Source: Hydractinia symbiolongicarpus | Lineage: Eukaryota > Cnidaria > Hydrozoa > Anthoathecata > Hydractiniidae | Assembly: GCF_029227915.1 (NCBI RefSeq) | Contig: NC_079882.1 | Coordinates: forward strand, 30,558,001-30,622,000 | DNA: 64,000 nucleotides | Direction: 5' to 3' | Part shown: positions 48,671-63,220 of the stretch, one piece after another | How the letters are laid out: each line of letters starts with the position of its first letter | Numbering within the stretch: position 1 is the stretch's first letter | Made by a program: the position numbers and the translations under genes | The notes under the pieces: generated by a model | Told to the model about the DNA's origin: nothing | Database searches by the model: none | Seen by the model: the letters and a program-made list of their open reading frames with translations, nothing else

Positions 48671-49416
48671 GTCAAATTAAGAAGAATGTTATTTCTTGGA
48701 GTCCCATTGTTTCATTTATCACATTTATATGTTCAATGTCCAAAACCAGTTCAACTAAGTACCACAGTCAATCGTTTCACTGTTAAAAGCGATGCAACCT
48801 GGTAACATCAGAAACATAAGGCTAAATACATGTTGGTATGAATATGTGACGCAGCCGTTGTAACTCAAACGCACTGATACCGTTATAAAGTCAATGAAAT
48901 AAAGTTTTTGAAATTGTCTCCATTTCCTCAGCGCTCGCTAACGGCTAAGATTTGTCCCACAATACAAAATGACTTATTTATCTAAATTTCTAAATGAAGC
49001 GCTACCGCAGCGACCAGAGTAACCGCTGAATTCCAGCAATCATGTCAAATTAAGAAGAATGTTATTTCTTGGAGTCCCATTGTTTCATTTATCACATTTA
49101 TATGTTCAATGTCCAAAACCAGTTCAACTAAGTACCACAGTCAATCGTTTCACTGTTAAAAGCGATGCAACCTGGTAACATCAGAAACATAAGGCTAAAT
49201 ACATGTTGGTATGAATATGTGACGCAGCCGTTGTAACTCAAACGCACTGATACCGTTATAAAGTCAATGAAATAAAGTTTTTGAAATTGTCTCCATTTCC
49301 TCAGCGCTCGCTAACGGCTAAGATTTGTCCCACAATACAAAATGACTTATTTATCTAAATTTCTAAATGAAGCGCTACCGCAGCGACCAGAGTAACCGCT
49401 GAATTCCAGCAATCAT
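48671..49416 (+). repeat. Two adjacent, apparently identical monomers
   Basis: 48671-49043 and 49044-49416 share rare variants: GGAGTCCCATTGTTTC, TATGTTCAATG, AAAACCAGTTC, AAGTACCACAG, CATAAGGCTAAATAC and GTATGAATATG. I found no difference on reading, which points to a very recent single-monomer duplication. Confidence 0.88.
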
Positions 49417-52018
49417 GTCAAATTAAGAAGAATGTTATTTCTTGGAGTTCAATTGCCTCATTTATCACATTTATAAGTTCAAAGTCCAAAATCCGTTCAA
49501 TTAAGTCCCACAGTTAATCGTTGCACTGTTCAAAGCGATAAAACCTAGTAATATCAGAAACATATCGCTAAATACATGTTGGTACGAATATGTGACGCAA
49601 CCGTTGTAATTCAAACGCACTGATACCGTTAAAAAGTCAATGAAATAAGTTTTTTGAAACTGTCTCCATTTCCTCTGCGCGCGCCAACGGCTAAGATTGG
49701 TCCCCCAGTACAAAATGACTTATTTATCTACATTTTTTAATAAAGCGCTCTCACAGCGCCCAGTGTAATTGTTGAGGACAAACAATCATGTCAAATTAAG
49801 AAGAATGTTATTTCTTGGAGTCCAATTGTCTCATTTATCACATTCATAAGTTCAAAGTCAAAATCAGTTCAACTAAGTCCCTCGGTCAATTGTTTCACTG
49901 TTAAGAGCCATGCAACCTGGTAATATCTGAGTCATATCACTAAATACACGTTGGTACGAATATGTGACGCAACCGTTGTAACTCAAACGCAATGATACCG
50001 TTAGAAAGTCAATGAAATAAGTTTTTTGAAACTGTCTCCATTTCCTCTGCGCGCGCCAACGGCTAAGATTGCTCCCACAGCAAAAAATGACTTATTTATC
50101 TAAATTTTTAAATGAAGAGCTACCACAGCGCCCAGTGTAATCGCTGAGCTCCAGCAACCATGTCAGATTAAGAAGAATGTTATTTCTTGGAGTCCAATTG
50201 CCTCATTTATCACATTTATAAGTTCAAAGTCCAAAATCCGTTTAATTAAGTCCCACAGTTAATCGTTGCACTGTTCAAAGCGATAAAACCTAGTAATATC
50301 AGAAACATATCGCTAAATACATGTTGGTACGAATATGTGACGCAACTGTGTAACTCAAACAGAGTTATACCGTTACAAATTCAATGAAATTTAGCTTTTG
50401 AAAATGTCTCTATTTCTTCAGCGCGAGCTAACGGCTAGGATTGGTCCCACAGTAAAAAATGATTTATCTACAATTTTAAATAAGGCGCTATCACAGCGCC
50501 CAGTGTAATCGTTGAGTTCAAGCAATTATGTCAAATTAAGAAGAGTGTTTTTTCTTGGAGTCCAATTGTCTCATTTATCACATTTATAAATTCAAAGTCC
50601 AAGATCAGTTCAATTAAGTCCCACAGTCAATTGGTTCACTGTTAAAAGCCATGCAACTTGGTAATGTCTGAAACATATCGCTAAACATATGTTGGTACGA
50701 ACATGTGACGCGGCCGTTGTACTTTAAGCGGACGGATACCGTTAGAAACTCAATGAAGTGTAGTTTTTGAAACTGTCTCTATATCTTCAGCGCGTTCTAA
50801 CGGCTAGGATTGCTCCCACAGTAAAAATTGATTTACTTATCTAAATTTTTTAATGAAGCGCTACCACAGCGCCCAGTGTAATCGCTGAGTTCCAGCAACC
50901 ATGTCAGATTAAGAAGAATGTTATTTCTTGGAGTTCAATTGTCTCATTTATCACATTTATAAGTTCAAAGTCCAAAATCAGTTCAATTAAGTCCCACAGT
51001 CAATTCGTTCACTGTTAAAAGCCATGCAACTTGGTAATATCTGAAACATATCGCTAAACTCATGTTGGAACGAATATGTGACGCGACCGATGAACTTCAA
51101 GCCGACGGAAACCGTTAGAAACTCAATAAAATGTAGTTTTTGAAACTGTATCTATATCTTCAGCGCGAGCTAACGGCTAGGATTGGTCCCACAGTAAAAG
51201 ATGACTGATTTATCTACATTTTTTAATAAAACGCTATCACAGCGCCCAGTGTAATTGTTGAGTCCAAGCAATCATGCCAAATTAAGAAGAATGTTATTTC
51301 TTGGAGTCCAATTGCCTCATTTATCACATTTGTAAGTTCAAAGTCAAAAATCAGTTCAATTAAGTCCAACATCCAATTGGTTCACTGTTAAAAGCCATGC
51401 AACTTGGTAATGTCTGAAACATATCGCTAAACACATGTTTGTACGAATATGTGACGCGATCGTTGTACTTTAAGCGGACGGATACCGTTAGCAACTCAAT
51501 GAAATGTAGTTTTTGAAACTGTCTCTATATCTTCAGCGCTTGCTAACGGCTAGGATTGCTCCCACAGTAAAAAATGACTGATTTATCTAAATTTTTAAAT
51601 GAAGCGCTACCACAGCGCCCAGTGTAATCGCTGAGTTCCAGCAACCATGTCAGATTAAGAAGAATGTTATTTCTTGGAGTCCAATTGCCTCATTTATCAC
51701 ATTTATAAGTTCAAAGTCCAAAATCCGTTTAATTAAGTCCCACAGTTAATCGTTGCACTGTTCAAAGCGATAAAACCTAGTAATATCAGAAACATATCGC
51801 TAAATACATGTTGGTACGAATATGTGACGCAACTGTGTAACTCAAACAGAGTTATACCGTTACAAATTCAATGAAAGTTAGTTTTTGAAACTGCCTCTAT
51901 ATCTTCAGCGCGTTCTAACGGCTAGGATTGCTCCCACAGTAAAAAATGATTTACTGATCTAAATTTTTAAATGAAGCGCTACCACAGCGCCTAGTGTAAT
52001 CGCTGAGTTCCAGCAACT

Positions 52019-52272
52019 ATGTCAGATTAAGAAGAATGTTATTTCTTGGAGTCCAATTGCCTGATTTATCACATTTATAAGTTCAAAGTCAAAAATCAGC
52101 TCAAACAAGTCCCACAGTCAATCGTTTTTGAAGTAGTTTTTGAAACTGTCTCTACTTCTTCAGAGCGACTAACGGCAAGCATTGGTCCCACAGTAAAAAA
52201 TGACTTATTTATCTAAATTTCTTAATAAAGGGCTATCATAGCGCCCAGTGTAACTGTTGAGTTCAAGCAATC
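52019..52272 (+). repeat. Short satellite monomer (254 bp)
   Basis: Same deletion junction. After CAAGCATTGG the copy switches to a different monomer type, which marks an exchange point. Confidence 0.9.
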
Positions 52273-55200
52273 ATGTCAAATTAAGAAGAATGTTATTTCT
52301 TGGTGTTCAATTGTCTCATTTATCACATTTATAAGTTCAAAGTCCAAAATCAGTTCAATTAAGTCCCACAGTCAATTCGTTCACTGTTAAAAGCCATGCA
52401 ACTTGGTAATATCTGAAACATATCGCTAAACTCATGTTGGAACGAATATGTGACGCGACCGATGAACTTCAAGCGGACGGAAACCGTTAGAAACTCAATA
52501 AAATGTAGTTTTTGAAACTGTATCTATATCTTCAGCGCGAGCTAACGGCTAGGATTGGTCCCACAGTAAAAGATGACTGATTTATCTACATTTTTTAATA
52601 AAACGCTATCACAGCGCCCAGTGTAATTGTTGAGCCCAAGCAATCATGTCAAATTAAGAAGAATCTTTTTTCTTGGAGTCCAATTGTCTCATTTATCACA
52701 TTCATAAGTTCAAAGTCCAAGATCAGTTCAATTAAGTCCCACAGTCAATCGTTTCATTGTTAAAAGCGATGCAACCTGGTAATATCAGAAACATATCGCT
52801 AAATCCACGTTGGTACGAATATGTGACGCAACCGTTGTGACTCAAACGGACTGATTGCGGTAGAAACTCAATGAAATATAGTTTTTGAAACTGTCGCTAT
52901 TTCTTCAGCGCGCTAACGGCTAGGATTGGTCCCACAGTATAAAATGATTTATTTATCTAGATTTTTTAATAAAGCGCTACCACAGCGCCCAGTGGTAATG
53001 CTCTGTTCCAGCAATCATTTCAAATTCAGAAGAACGTTTCTTCTTGGAGTACAGTTGTCTTATTGTTCATATTTCTAGGGTCAAAGTCCAAAATCATTTC
53101 AATTAAGTCCCACAGTCATTCGTTTCATTGTTAAAAGCGATGCAACCTAGTAGAGTCAGAAAAATAACGCCAATTACATGTTGGTACGAATAAGTGACGC
53201 GACCGTTGTACTTTAAGCGGACGGATACCGTTAGAAACTCAATGAAATGTAGTTTTTAAAACTGTCTCTATATCTTCAGCGCGTGCTAACGGCTAGGATT
53301 GCTCCCACAGCAAAAAATGACTTATTTATCTAAATTTTTAAATGAATCGCTACCACAGCGCCCAGTGTAATCGCTGAGTTCCAGCAACCATGTCAGATTA
53401 AGAAGAATGTTATTTCTTGGAGTCCAATAGCCTCATTTATCACATTTATAAGTTCAAAGTCCAAAATCCGTTCAATTAAGTCCCACAGTTAATCGTTGCA
53501 CTGTCCAAAGCGATAAAACCTAGTAATATCAGAAACATATCGCTAAATACATGTTGGTACGAATATGTGACGCAACTGCGTAACTCAAACAGAGTTATAC
53601 CGTTACAAATTCAATGAAATATAGTTTTTGAAACTGTCGCTATTTCTTCAGCTCCCGCTAAAGGCTAGGATTGGTCCCACAGTACAAAATGATTTATTTA
53701 TCTACATTTTTTAATAAAGCGCTCTCACAGCGCCCAGTGTAATCGGTGAGGACAAGCAATCATGTCAAATTAAGAAGAATGTTATTTCTTGGAGTCCCAT
53801 TGTTTCATTTATCACATTCATAAGTTCAAAGTCCAAAATCAGTCCAACTAAGTCCCTCTGTCAATTGTTGCACTGTTAAGAGCCATGCAACCTGGTAATA
53901 TCTGAAACATATCACTAAATACACGTTGGTACGAATATGTGACGCAACCGTTGTAATTCAAACGCACTGATACCGTTAAAAAGTCAATGAAATAAGTTTT
54001 TTGAAACTGTCTCCATTTCCTCTGCGCGCGCCAACGGCTAAGATTGGTCCCCCAGTACAAAATGACTTATTTATCTACATTTTTTAATAAAGCGCTCTCA
54101 CAGCGCCCAGTGTAATCGTTGAGGACAAACAATCATGTCAAATTAAGAAGAATGTTATTTCTTGGAGTCCAATTGTCTCATTTATCACATTCATAAGTTC
54201 AAAGTCCAAAATCAGTTCAACTAAGTCCCTCGGTCAATTGTTTCACTGTTAAGAGCCATGCAACCTGGTAATATCTGAATCATATCACTAAATACACGTT
54301 GGTACGAATATGTGACGCAACCGTTGTAACTCAAATGTACTGATACCGTTAGAAAGTCAATGAATTAAGTTTTTTGAAACTGTCTCCATTTCCTCTGCGC
54401 GCGCCAACGGCTAAGATTGGTCCCCCAGTACAAAATGACTTATTTATCTACATTTTTTAATAAAGCGCTCTCACAGCGCCCAGTGTAATCGTTAAGGACA
54501 AACAATCATGTCAAATTAAGAAGAATGTTATTTCTTGGAGTCCAATTGTTTCATTTATCACATTTATAAGTTCAAAGTCCAAAGTCAGTCCAACTAAGTC
54601 CCTCTGTCAATTGTTTCACTGTTAAGAGCCATGCAACCTGGTAATATCTGAATCATATCACTAAATACACGTTGGTACGAATATGTGACGCAACCGTTGT
54701 AATTCAAACGTACTGATACCGTTAGAAAGTCAATGAAATAAGTTTTTTGAAACTGTCTCCATTTCCTCTGCGCGCGCCAATGGCTAAGATTGGTCCCCCA
54801 GTACAAAATGACTTATTTATCTACTATTTTTAATAAAGCGCTCTCACAGCGCCCAGTGTAATCGTTGAGGACAAACAATCATGTCAAATTAAGAAGAATG
54901 TTATTTCTTGGAGTCCAATTGTCTCAATTATCACATTCATAAGTTCAAAGTCCAAAATCAGTTCAACTAAGTCCCTCGGTCAATTGTTTCACTGTTAAGA
55001 GCCATGCAACCTGGTAATATCTGAATCATATCACAAAATACACGGTGGTACGAATATGTGACGCAACCGTTGTAACTCAAACGCACTGATACCGTTAGAA
55101 AGTCAATGAAATAAGTTTTTTGAAACTGTATCCATTTCCTCTGCGCGCACCAACGGCTAAGATTGGTCCCCCAGTACAAAATGACTTATTTATCTACATT

Positions 55201-56368
55201 TTTTAATAAAGCGCTCTCACAGCGCCCAGTGTAATCGTTGAGGAAAAACAATCATGTCAAATTAAGAAGAATGTTATTTCTTGGAGTCCAATTGTTTCAT
55301 TTATCACATTTATAAGTTCAAAGTCCAAGATCAGTTCAATTAAGTCCCACAGTCAATCGTTTCATTGTTAAAAGCGATGCAACCTGGTAATATCAGAAAC
55401 ATATCGCTAAATACATGTTGGTACGAATATGTGACGCAACTGTATAACTCAAACAGAGTTATACCGTTACAAATTCAATGAAATTTAGCTTTTGAAAATG
55501 TCACTATTTCTTCAGCGCGAGCTAACGGCTAGGATTGGTCCCACAGTAAAAAATGAATTATCTACATTTTTAAATAATGCGCTATCACAGCGCCCAGTGT
55601 AATCGTTGAGGAAAAACAATCATGTCAAATTAAGAAGAATGTTATTTCTTGGAGTCCAATTGTTCTCTTTTATCACATTTATAAGTTCAAAGTCCAAGAT
55701 CAGTTCAATTAAGTCCCACAGTCAATCGTTTCATTGTTAAAAGCGATGCAACCTGGTAATATCAGAAACATATCGCTAAATCCACGTTGGTACGAATATG
55801 TGACGCGACCGTTGTACTTTAAGCGAACGGATACCGTTAGAAACTCAATGAAATGTAGTTTTTAAAACTGTCTCTAAATCTTCAGCGCGTGCTAACGGCT
55901 AGGATTGCTCCCATAGTAAAAAATGTCTTATTTATCTAAATTTTTAAATGAAGCGCTATCACAGCGCCCAGTGTAATCGCTGAGTTCCAGCAACCATGTC
56001 AGATTAAGAAGAATGTTATTTCTTGGAGTCCAATAGCCTCATTTATCACATTTATAAGTTCAAAGTCAAAAATCAGTTCAATTAAGTCCCACATTCAATT
56101 AGTTCACTATTAAAAGCCATGCAACTTGGTAATGTCTGAAACATATCGCTAGACACATGTTGGTACGAATATGTGACGCGATCGTTGTACTTTAAGCGGA
56201 CGGATACCGTTAGAAACTCAATGAAATGTAGTTTTTGAAACTGTCTCTATATCTTCAGCGCCTAGTAACGGCTAGGATTGGTCCCACAGTAAAAAATGAC
56301 TTATTTATCTAAATTTTTAAATAAAGCGCTACCACAGCGCCCAGTGTAATCGCTGAGTTCCAGCAACC

Positions 56369-56622
56369 ATGTTAGATTAAGAAGAATGTTATTTCTTGGA
56401 GTCCAATTGACTCATTTATCACATTTACAAGTTCAAAGTCAAAAATCAGCTCAATTAAGTCCCACAGTCAATCGTTTTTGAAGTAGTTTTTGAAACTGTC
56501 TCTACTTCTTCAGAGCGACTAACGGCAAGGATTGCTCCCACAGTAAAAAATGACTTATTTATCTAAATTTTTAAATGAAGCGCTACCACAGCGCCTAGTG
56601 TAATCGCTGAGTTCCAGCAACC
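56369..56622 (+). repeat. Short satellite monomer (254 bp)
   Basis: Same deletion junction as at 43694, with which it shares the preceding GCTAGACACATG monomer. Confidence 0.9.
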
Positions 56623-57367
56623 ATGTCAGATTAAGAAGAATGTTATTTCTTGGAGTCCAATTGCCTCATTTATCACATTTATAAGTTCAAAGTCCAAAAT
56701 CCGTTTAATTAAGTCCCACAGTTAACCGTTGCACTCTTCAAAGCGATAAAACCTAGTAATATCAGAAACATATCGCTAAATACATGTTGGTACGAATATG
56801 TGACGCAACTGTGTAACTCAAACAGAGTTATACCGTTACAAATTCAATGAAATTTAGTTTTAGAAAACGTCTCTATTTCTTCAGCGTGAGCTAACGGCTA
56901 GGATTGGTCCCACAGTAAAAAACGACTTATTTATCTAAATTTCTTAATAAAGGGCTATCATAGCGCCCACTGTAACTGTTGAGTTCAAGCAATCATGTCA
57001 AATTAAGAAGAATGTTATTTCTTGGTGTTCAATTGTCTCATTTATCACATTTATAAGTTTAAAGTCCAAAATCAGTTTAATTAAGTCCCACAGTCAATTC
57101 GTTCACTGTTAAAAGCCATGCAACTTGGTAATATCTGAAACATATCGCTAAACTCATGTTGGAACGAATATGTGACGCGACCGATGAACTTCAAGCGGAC
57201 GGAAACCGTTAGAAACTCAATAAAATTTAGTTTTTGAAACTGTATCTATATCTTCAGCGCGTACTAACGGCTAGGATTGGTCCCACAGTAAAAAATGACT
57301 TATTTATCTAAATTTTTAAATGAAGCGCTACCACAGCGCCCAGTGTAATCGCTGAGTTCCAGCAACC

Positions 57368-57622
57368 ATGTCAGATTAAGAAGAATGTTATTTCTTGGAG
57401 TCCAATTGGCTCATTTATCACATTTATATGTTCAAAGTCAAAAATCAGCTCAATTAAGTCCCACAGTCAATCGTTTTTAAAGTAGTTTTTGAAACTGTCT
57501 CTATTTCTTCAGAGCGACTAACGGCAAGGATTGCTCCCACAGTAAAAAATGACTTATTTATCTACATTTTTTTTATAAAGCGCTACCATAGCGCCCGGTG
57601 CAATCGTTGAGTTCAAGCAACC
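57368..57622 (+). repeat. Short satellite monomer (255 bp)
   Basis: Same junction with CGTTTTTAAAGTAG. It is the first of the short monomers that recur often toward the right end. Confidence 0.9.
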
Positions 57623-58366
57623 ATGTCGGACTAAGAAGAATGTTATTTCTTGGAGTCCAATTGTCTCTTTTATCACATTTATAAGTTCAGAGTCAAAAAT
57701 CCGTTCAATTAAATCCCACAGTCAATTGTTTTACTGTTGAAAGCAATGCAACCTGGTAAAATCAGAAACATATCGCAAAATATATGTTGGTACGATTATG
57801 AGACGCAACTGTTGTAACTCAAACGGACTGATACCGTTAGAAAGTCAATGAAATGTAGTTTTTGAATCTGTCGGTATTTCTTCAGCGGCGCTAACGGCTA
57901 GGATTGGTCCCACAGTAAAATATGACTTATTTATCTACATTCTTAAACAAAGCGCTACCACAGCGCCCAGTTTAATCGTTGAGTTCAAGCAATCATGTAA
58001 AATTAAGAAAAATGTTACTTCTTGGTGTTCAATTGTCTCCTTTCTCACATTCATAAGGTCAAAGTCCAAAGCAGTTCAATTAAATCCCACAGTCAATTGG
58101 TTCACTGTTAAAAGCCATGCAACTTGGTAATATCTGAAAGATATCGCTAAACACATGTTGGTACGAATATGTGACGCAACCGTTGTAACTCAAACGGAGT
58201 GATACCGTTACAAATTCAATGAAATTTAGTTTTAGAAAACGTCTCTATTTCTTCAGCGCGAGCTAACGGCTAGGATTGGTCCCACAGTTAAAAATGACTT
58301 ATTTATCTCCATTTCTTAATAAAGCGCCATCACAGCGCCCAGTGTAATTGTTGAGTTCAAGCAATC

Positions 58367-58620
58367 ATGTCAAATTAAGAAGAATGTTATTTCTTGGAGT
58401 CCAATTGGCCCATTTATCACATTTATAAGTTCAAAGTCAAAAATCAGCTCAATTAAGTCCCACAGTCAATCGTTTTTGAAGTAGTTTTTGAAACTGTCTC
58501 TATTTCTTCAGAGCAACTAACAGCAAGGATTGCTGCCACAGTAAAATATGACTTATTTATCTACATTCTTAAATAAAGCGCTACCACAGCGCCCAGTGTA
58601 ATCGTTGAGTTCAAGCAATC
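58367..58620 (+). repeat. Short satellite monomer (254 bp)
   Basis: Same deletion junction. It has GAGCAACTAACAGCAAGG and GCTGCCACAG, variants shared by the short copies further right. Confidence 0.9.
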
Positions 58621-59363
58621 ATGTAAAATTAAGAAGAATGTTACTTCTTGGTGTTCAATTGTCTCTTTTCTCACATTCATAAGGTCAAAGTTCAAAGCAG
58701 TTCAATTAAATCCCCCTGTCAATCGCTTCACTGTTAAAAGTGATGCAACCTGGTAATATCGGAAACATATTGCTAAATGCATGTTGGTACGAATATGTGA
58801 CGCAACCGCTGTAACTCAAACGGAGTGATACCGTTACAAATTCAATGAAATTTAGTTTTAAAAACCGTCTCTATATCTTCAGCGCGTACTAACGGCCAGG
58901 ATTGGTCCCACAGTAAAAAATGACTTATTTATCTAAATTTTTAAATGAAGCGCTACCACAGCGCCCAGTGTAATCGTTGAGTTCAAGCAATCATGTAAAA
59001 TTAAGAGGAATGTGACTTCTTGGTGTTCAATTGTCTCCTTTCTCACATTCATAAGGTCAAAGTTCAAGGCAGTTCAATTAAATCCCCCAGTCAATCGTTT
59101 CACTGTTAAAAGTGATGCAACCTGGTAATATCAGAAACATATCGCTAAACACATGTTGGTACGAATATGTGACGCAACCGCTGGAGCTCAAACGGAGTGA
59201 TACCGTTACAAATACAATGAAATTTAGTTTTAAAAGACGTCTCTATTTCTTCAGCGCGAGCTAACGGCTAGGATTGGTCCCACAGTAAAAAATGACTTAT
59301 TTATCTAAATTCTTATATGAAGCGCTACCACAGCGCCCATTGAAATCGCTGAGTTCCAGCAAC

Positions 59364-59618
59364 CATGTCAGATTAAGAAGAATGTTATTTCTTGGAGTCC
59401 AATTGGCCCATTTATCACATTTATAAGTTCAAAGTCAAAAATCAGCTCAATTAAGTCCCACAGTCAATCGTTTTTGAAGTTGTTTTTGAAACTGTCTCTA
59501 TTTCTTCAGAGCAACTAACGGCAAGGATTGCTGCCACAGTAAAATATGACTTATTTATCTACATTCTTAAATAAAGCGCTACCACAGCGCCCAGTGTAAT
59601 CGTTGAGTTCAAGCAATC
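59364..59618 (+). repeat. Short satellite monomer (255 bp)
   Basis: Same junction with GAAGTTGTTTTTG. It lies about 1000 bp after the previous short copy, with two long monomers per unit. Confidence 0.9.
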
Positions 59619-62593
59619 ATGTAAAATTAAGAAGAATGTTACTTCTTGGTGTTCAATTGTCTCTTTTCTCACATTCATAAGGTCAAAGTTCAAAGCAGTT
59701 CAATTAAATCCCCCAGTCAATCGCTTCACTGTTAAAAGTGATGCAACCTGGTAATATCGGAAACATATTGCTAAATGCATGTTGGTACGAATATGTGACG
59801 CAACCGCTGTAACTCAAACGGAGTGATACCGTTACAAATTCAATGAAAATTAGTTTTAAAAACCGTCTCTATATCTTCAGCGCGTACTAACGGCCAGGAT
59901 TGGTCCCACAGTAAAAAATGACTTATTTATCTAAATTTTTAAATGAAGCGCTACCACAGCGCCCAGTCTAATCGTTGAGTTCAAGCAATCATGTAAAATT
60001 AAGAGAAATTTGACTTCTTGGTGTTCAATTGTCTCCTTTCTCACATGCATAAGGTCAAAGTTCAAGGCAGTTCAATTAAATCCCCCAATCAATCGTTTCA
60101 CTGTTAAAAGTGATGCAACCTGGTAATATCAGAAACATATCTCTAAACACATGTTGGTACGAATATGTGACGCAACTGCCGGAGCTCAAACGGAGTGTTA
60201 CCGTTACAAATTCAATGAAATTTAGTTTTAAAAGACGTCTCTATTTCTTCAGCGCGAGCTAACGGCTAGGATTGGTCCCACAGTAAAAAATGACTTATTT
60301 ATCTACATTTCTTAATAAAGTGCCATCACAGCGCCCAGTGTAATTGTTGAGTTCAAGCAATCATGTCAAATTAAGAAGAATGTTATTTCTTGGTGTCCAA
60401 TTGTCTCATTTATCACATTTTTAAGTTCAGAGTCAAAAATCAGTTCAATTAAATCCCACAGTCAATTGTTTTACTGTTGAAAGCAATGCAACCTGGTAAA
60501 ATCAGAAATATATCGCAAAATATATGTTGGTACGAATATGAGACGCAACTGTTGTAGCTCAAACGGACTGATACCGTTAGAAAGTCAATGAAATATAGTT
60601 TTTGAATCTGTCGGTATTTCTTCAGCGGCGCAAACGGCTAGGATTGGTCCCACGGTAAAATATGACTTATTTATCTACATTCTTAAACAAAGCGCTACCA
60701 CAGCGCCCAGTGTAATCGTTGAGTTCAAGCAATCATGTAAAATTAGGAAGAATGTTACTTCTTGGTGTTCAATTGCCTCCTTTCTCACATTCATAAGGTC
60801 AAAATCCAAAGCATATCAATTAAATCCCACAGGCAATCGTTTCACTGGTAAAAGCGATGCAACCTGGTAATATCAGAAACATATCGCTAAATGCATGTTG
60901 GTACGAATATGTGACGCAACCGTTGTAACTCAAACGGAGTGATACCCTTACAAATTCAATGAAATTTAGTTTTAGAAAACGTCTCTATTTCTTCAGCGCG
61001 AGCTAACGGATAGGATTGGTCCCACAGTAAAAAATGACTTATTTATCTACATTTCTTAATAAAGCGCCATCACAGCGCCCAGTGTAATCGTTGAGTTCAA
61101 GCAATCATGTCAAATTAAGAAGAATGTTATTTCTTGGTGTCAAATTGTCTCATTTATCACATTTATAAGTTCAAAGTCAAAAATCAGTTCAATTAAGTCC
61201 CACAGTCAATTCGTTTACTGTTAAAAGCCATGCAACTTGGTAATGTCTGAAACATATCGCTAAACACATGTTGGTGCGAATATGTGACGCGACCGTTGTA
61301 CTTCAAGCGGACGGATACCGTTAGATACTCAATGAAATGTAGTTTTTGAAACTGTCTCTATTTCTTCAGCGCAAACTAACGGCTAGGATTGGTCCCACAG
61401 TAAAAAATGACTTATTTATCTACATTTCTTAATGACGCGCTATCACAGCGCCCAGTGTAATCGTTGAGTTCAAGCAATCATGTCAAATTAAGAAGAATGT
61501 TGTTTTCTTGGGTTCAATTGTCTCATTAATCACATTTATAAGTTCAAACTCCAAAATCAGTTCAATTAAGTCCCACAGTCAATTGGTTCACTGTTAAAAG
61601 CCATGCAACTTGGTAATATCTGAAAGATATCGCTAAACACATGTTGGTACGAATATGTGGCGCGACCGATGTACTTTAAGCGGACGGATACCGTTAGAAA
61701 TTCAATGAAGTGTAGTTATTGAAACTGTCTCTATATCTTCAGCGCGTACTAACGGCCAGGATTGACTTATGACAAATGACTTATTTATCTAAATTTTTAA
61801 ATGAAGCGCTACCGCAGCGCCCAGTGTAATCTCTGAGTTCCAGCAACCATGTCGGATTAAGAAGAATGTTATTTCTTGGTGTGCAATTGTCTCATTTATC
61901 ACATTTATAAGTTCAAAGTTCAAAATCAGTTCAATTAAGTCCCACAGTCAATTCGTTCACTGTTAAAAGCCATGCAACTTGGTAATGTCTGAAACATATC
62001 GCTAAATGCATGTTGGTACGAATATGTCACGCAACCGTTGTAACTCAAACGGAGTGATACCGTTACAAATTCAATGAAATTTAGATTTAGAAAACGTCTC
62101 TGTTTCTTCAGCGCGAGCTAACGGATAGGATTGGTCCCACAGTAAAAAATGACTTATTTATCTAGATTTCTTAATAAAGCGCCATCACAGCGCCCAGTGT
62201 AATCGTTGAGTTCAAGCAATCATGTCAAATTACGAAGAATGTTATTTCTTGGTGTCAAATTGTCTCATTTATCACATTTATAAGTTCAAAGTCCAAAATC
62301 AGTTCAATTAAGTCCAACAGTCAATTCGTTCACTGTTAAAAGCCATGCAACTTGGTAATGTCTGAAACATATCGCTAAACACATGTTGGTGCGAATATGT
62401 GACGCGACCGTTGTACTTCAAGCGGACAGATACTGTTAGATACTCAATGAAATGTAGTTTTTGAAACTGTCTCTATTTCTTCAGCGCAAACTAACGGCTA
62501 GGATTGGTCCCACAGTAAAAAATGACTTATTTATCTAAATTTTTAAATGAAGCGCTACCACATCGACCAGTGTAATCGCTGAGTTCCAGCAAC

Positions 62594-62848
62594 CATGTTG
62601 GATTAAGAAGAATGTTATTTCTTGGAGTCCAATCGGACCATTTATCACATTTATAAGTTCAAAGTCAAAAATCAGCTCAATTAAGTTCCACAGTCAATCG
62701 ATTTTGAGGTAGTTTTTGAAACTGTCTCTATTTCTTCAGAGCAACTAACGTCAAGGATTGCTGCCACAGTAAAATATGACTTATTTATCTACATTCTTAA
62801 ATAAAGCGCTACCACAGCACCCAGTGTAATCGTTGAGTTCAAGCAATC
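62594..62848 (+). repeat. Short satellite monomer (255 bp)
   Basis: Same junction with CGATTTTGAGGTAG. It starts the regular long/short dimer of about 626 bp. Confidence 0.9.
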
Positions 62849-63220
62849 ATGTAAAATTAAGAAGAATGTTACTTCTTGTTGTTCAATTGTCTCCTTTCTC
62901 ACATTCATAAGGTCAAAGTTCAAGGCAGTTCAATTAAATCCCCCAGTCAATCGTTTCACTGTTAAAAGTGATGCAACCTGGTAATATCAGAAACATATTG
63001 CTAAATGCATGTTGGTACGAATATATGACGCAACTGCTGTAACTCAAATGGAGTGATACCGTTACAAATTCAATGAAATTTAGTTTTAAAAAACGTCTCT
63101 ATATCTTCATCGCGTACTAACAGCCAGGATTGCTCCCACAGTAAAAAATGACTTATTTATCTAAATTTTTAAATGAAGCGCTACCACAGCGCCAAGTGTA
63201 ATCGCTGAGTTCCAGCAACC

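Larger units (their letters stand above)
42735..57600 (+). repeat. Satellite array, right block, second part (mosaic duplications)
   Basis: Divergent monomers with CTAGGATTGCTCCC, CCACAGCGCCCAGTG and GTTCCAGCAACCATGTCAG variants. Multi-kilobase segments recur at several offsets: 5467 bp (about 43985-46405 with 49450-51872), 4353 bp (about 47520-47830 with 51873-52180), 3977 bp (about 48205-48650 with 52182-52627), 10069 bp (about 42735-43385 with 52805-53455) and about 12676 bp (43135-43940 with 55812-56615). Minus-strand frames of 70 codons at 44034-44246 and 49501-49713 are identical because of the 5467-bp repeat. No gene is seen. Confidence 0.92.
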
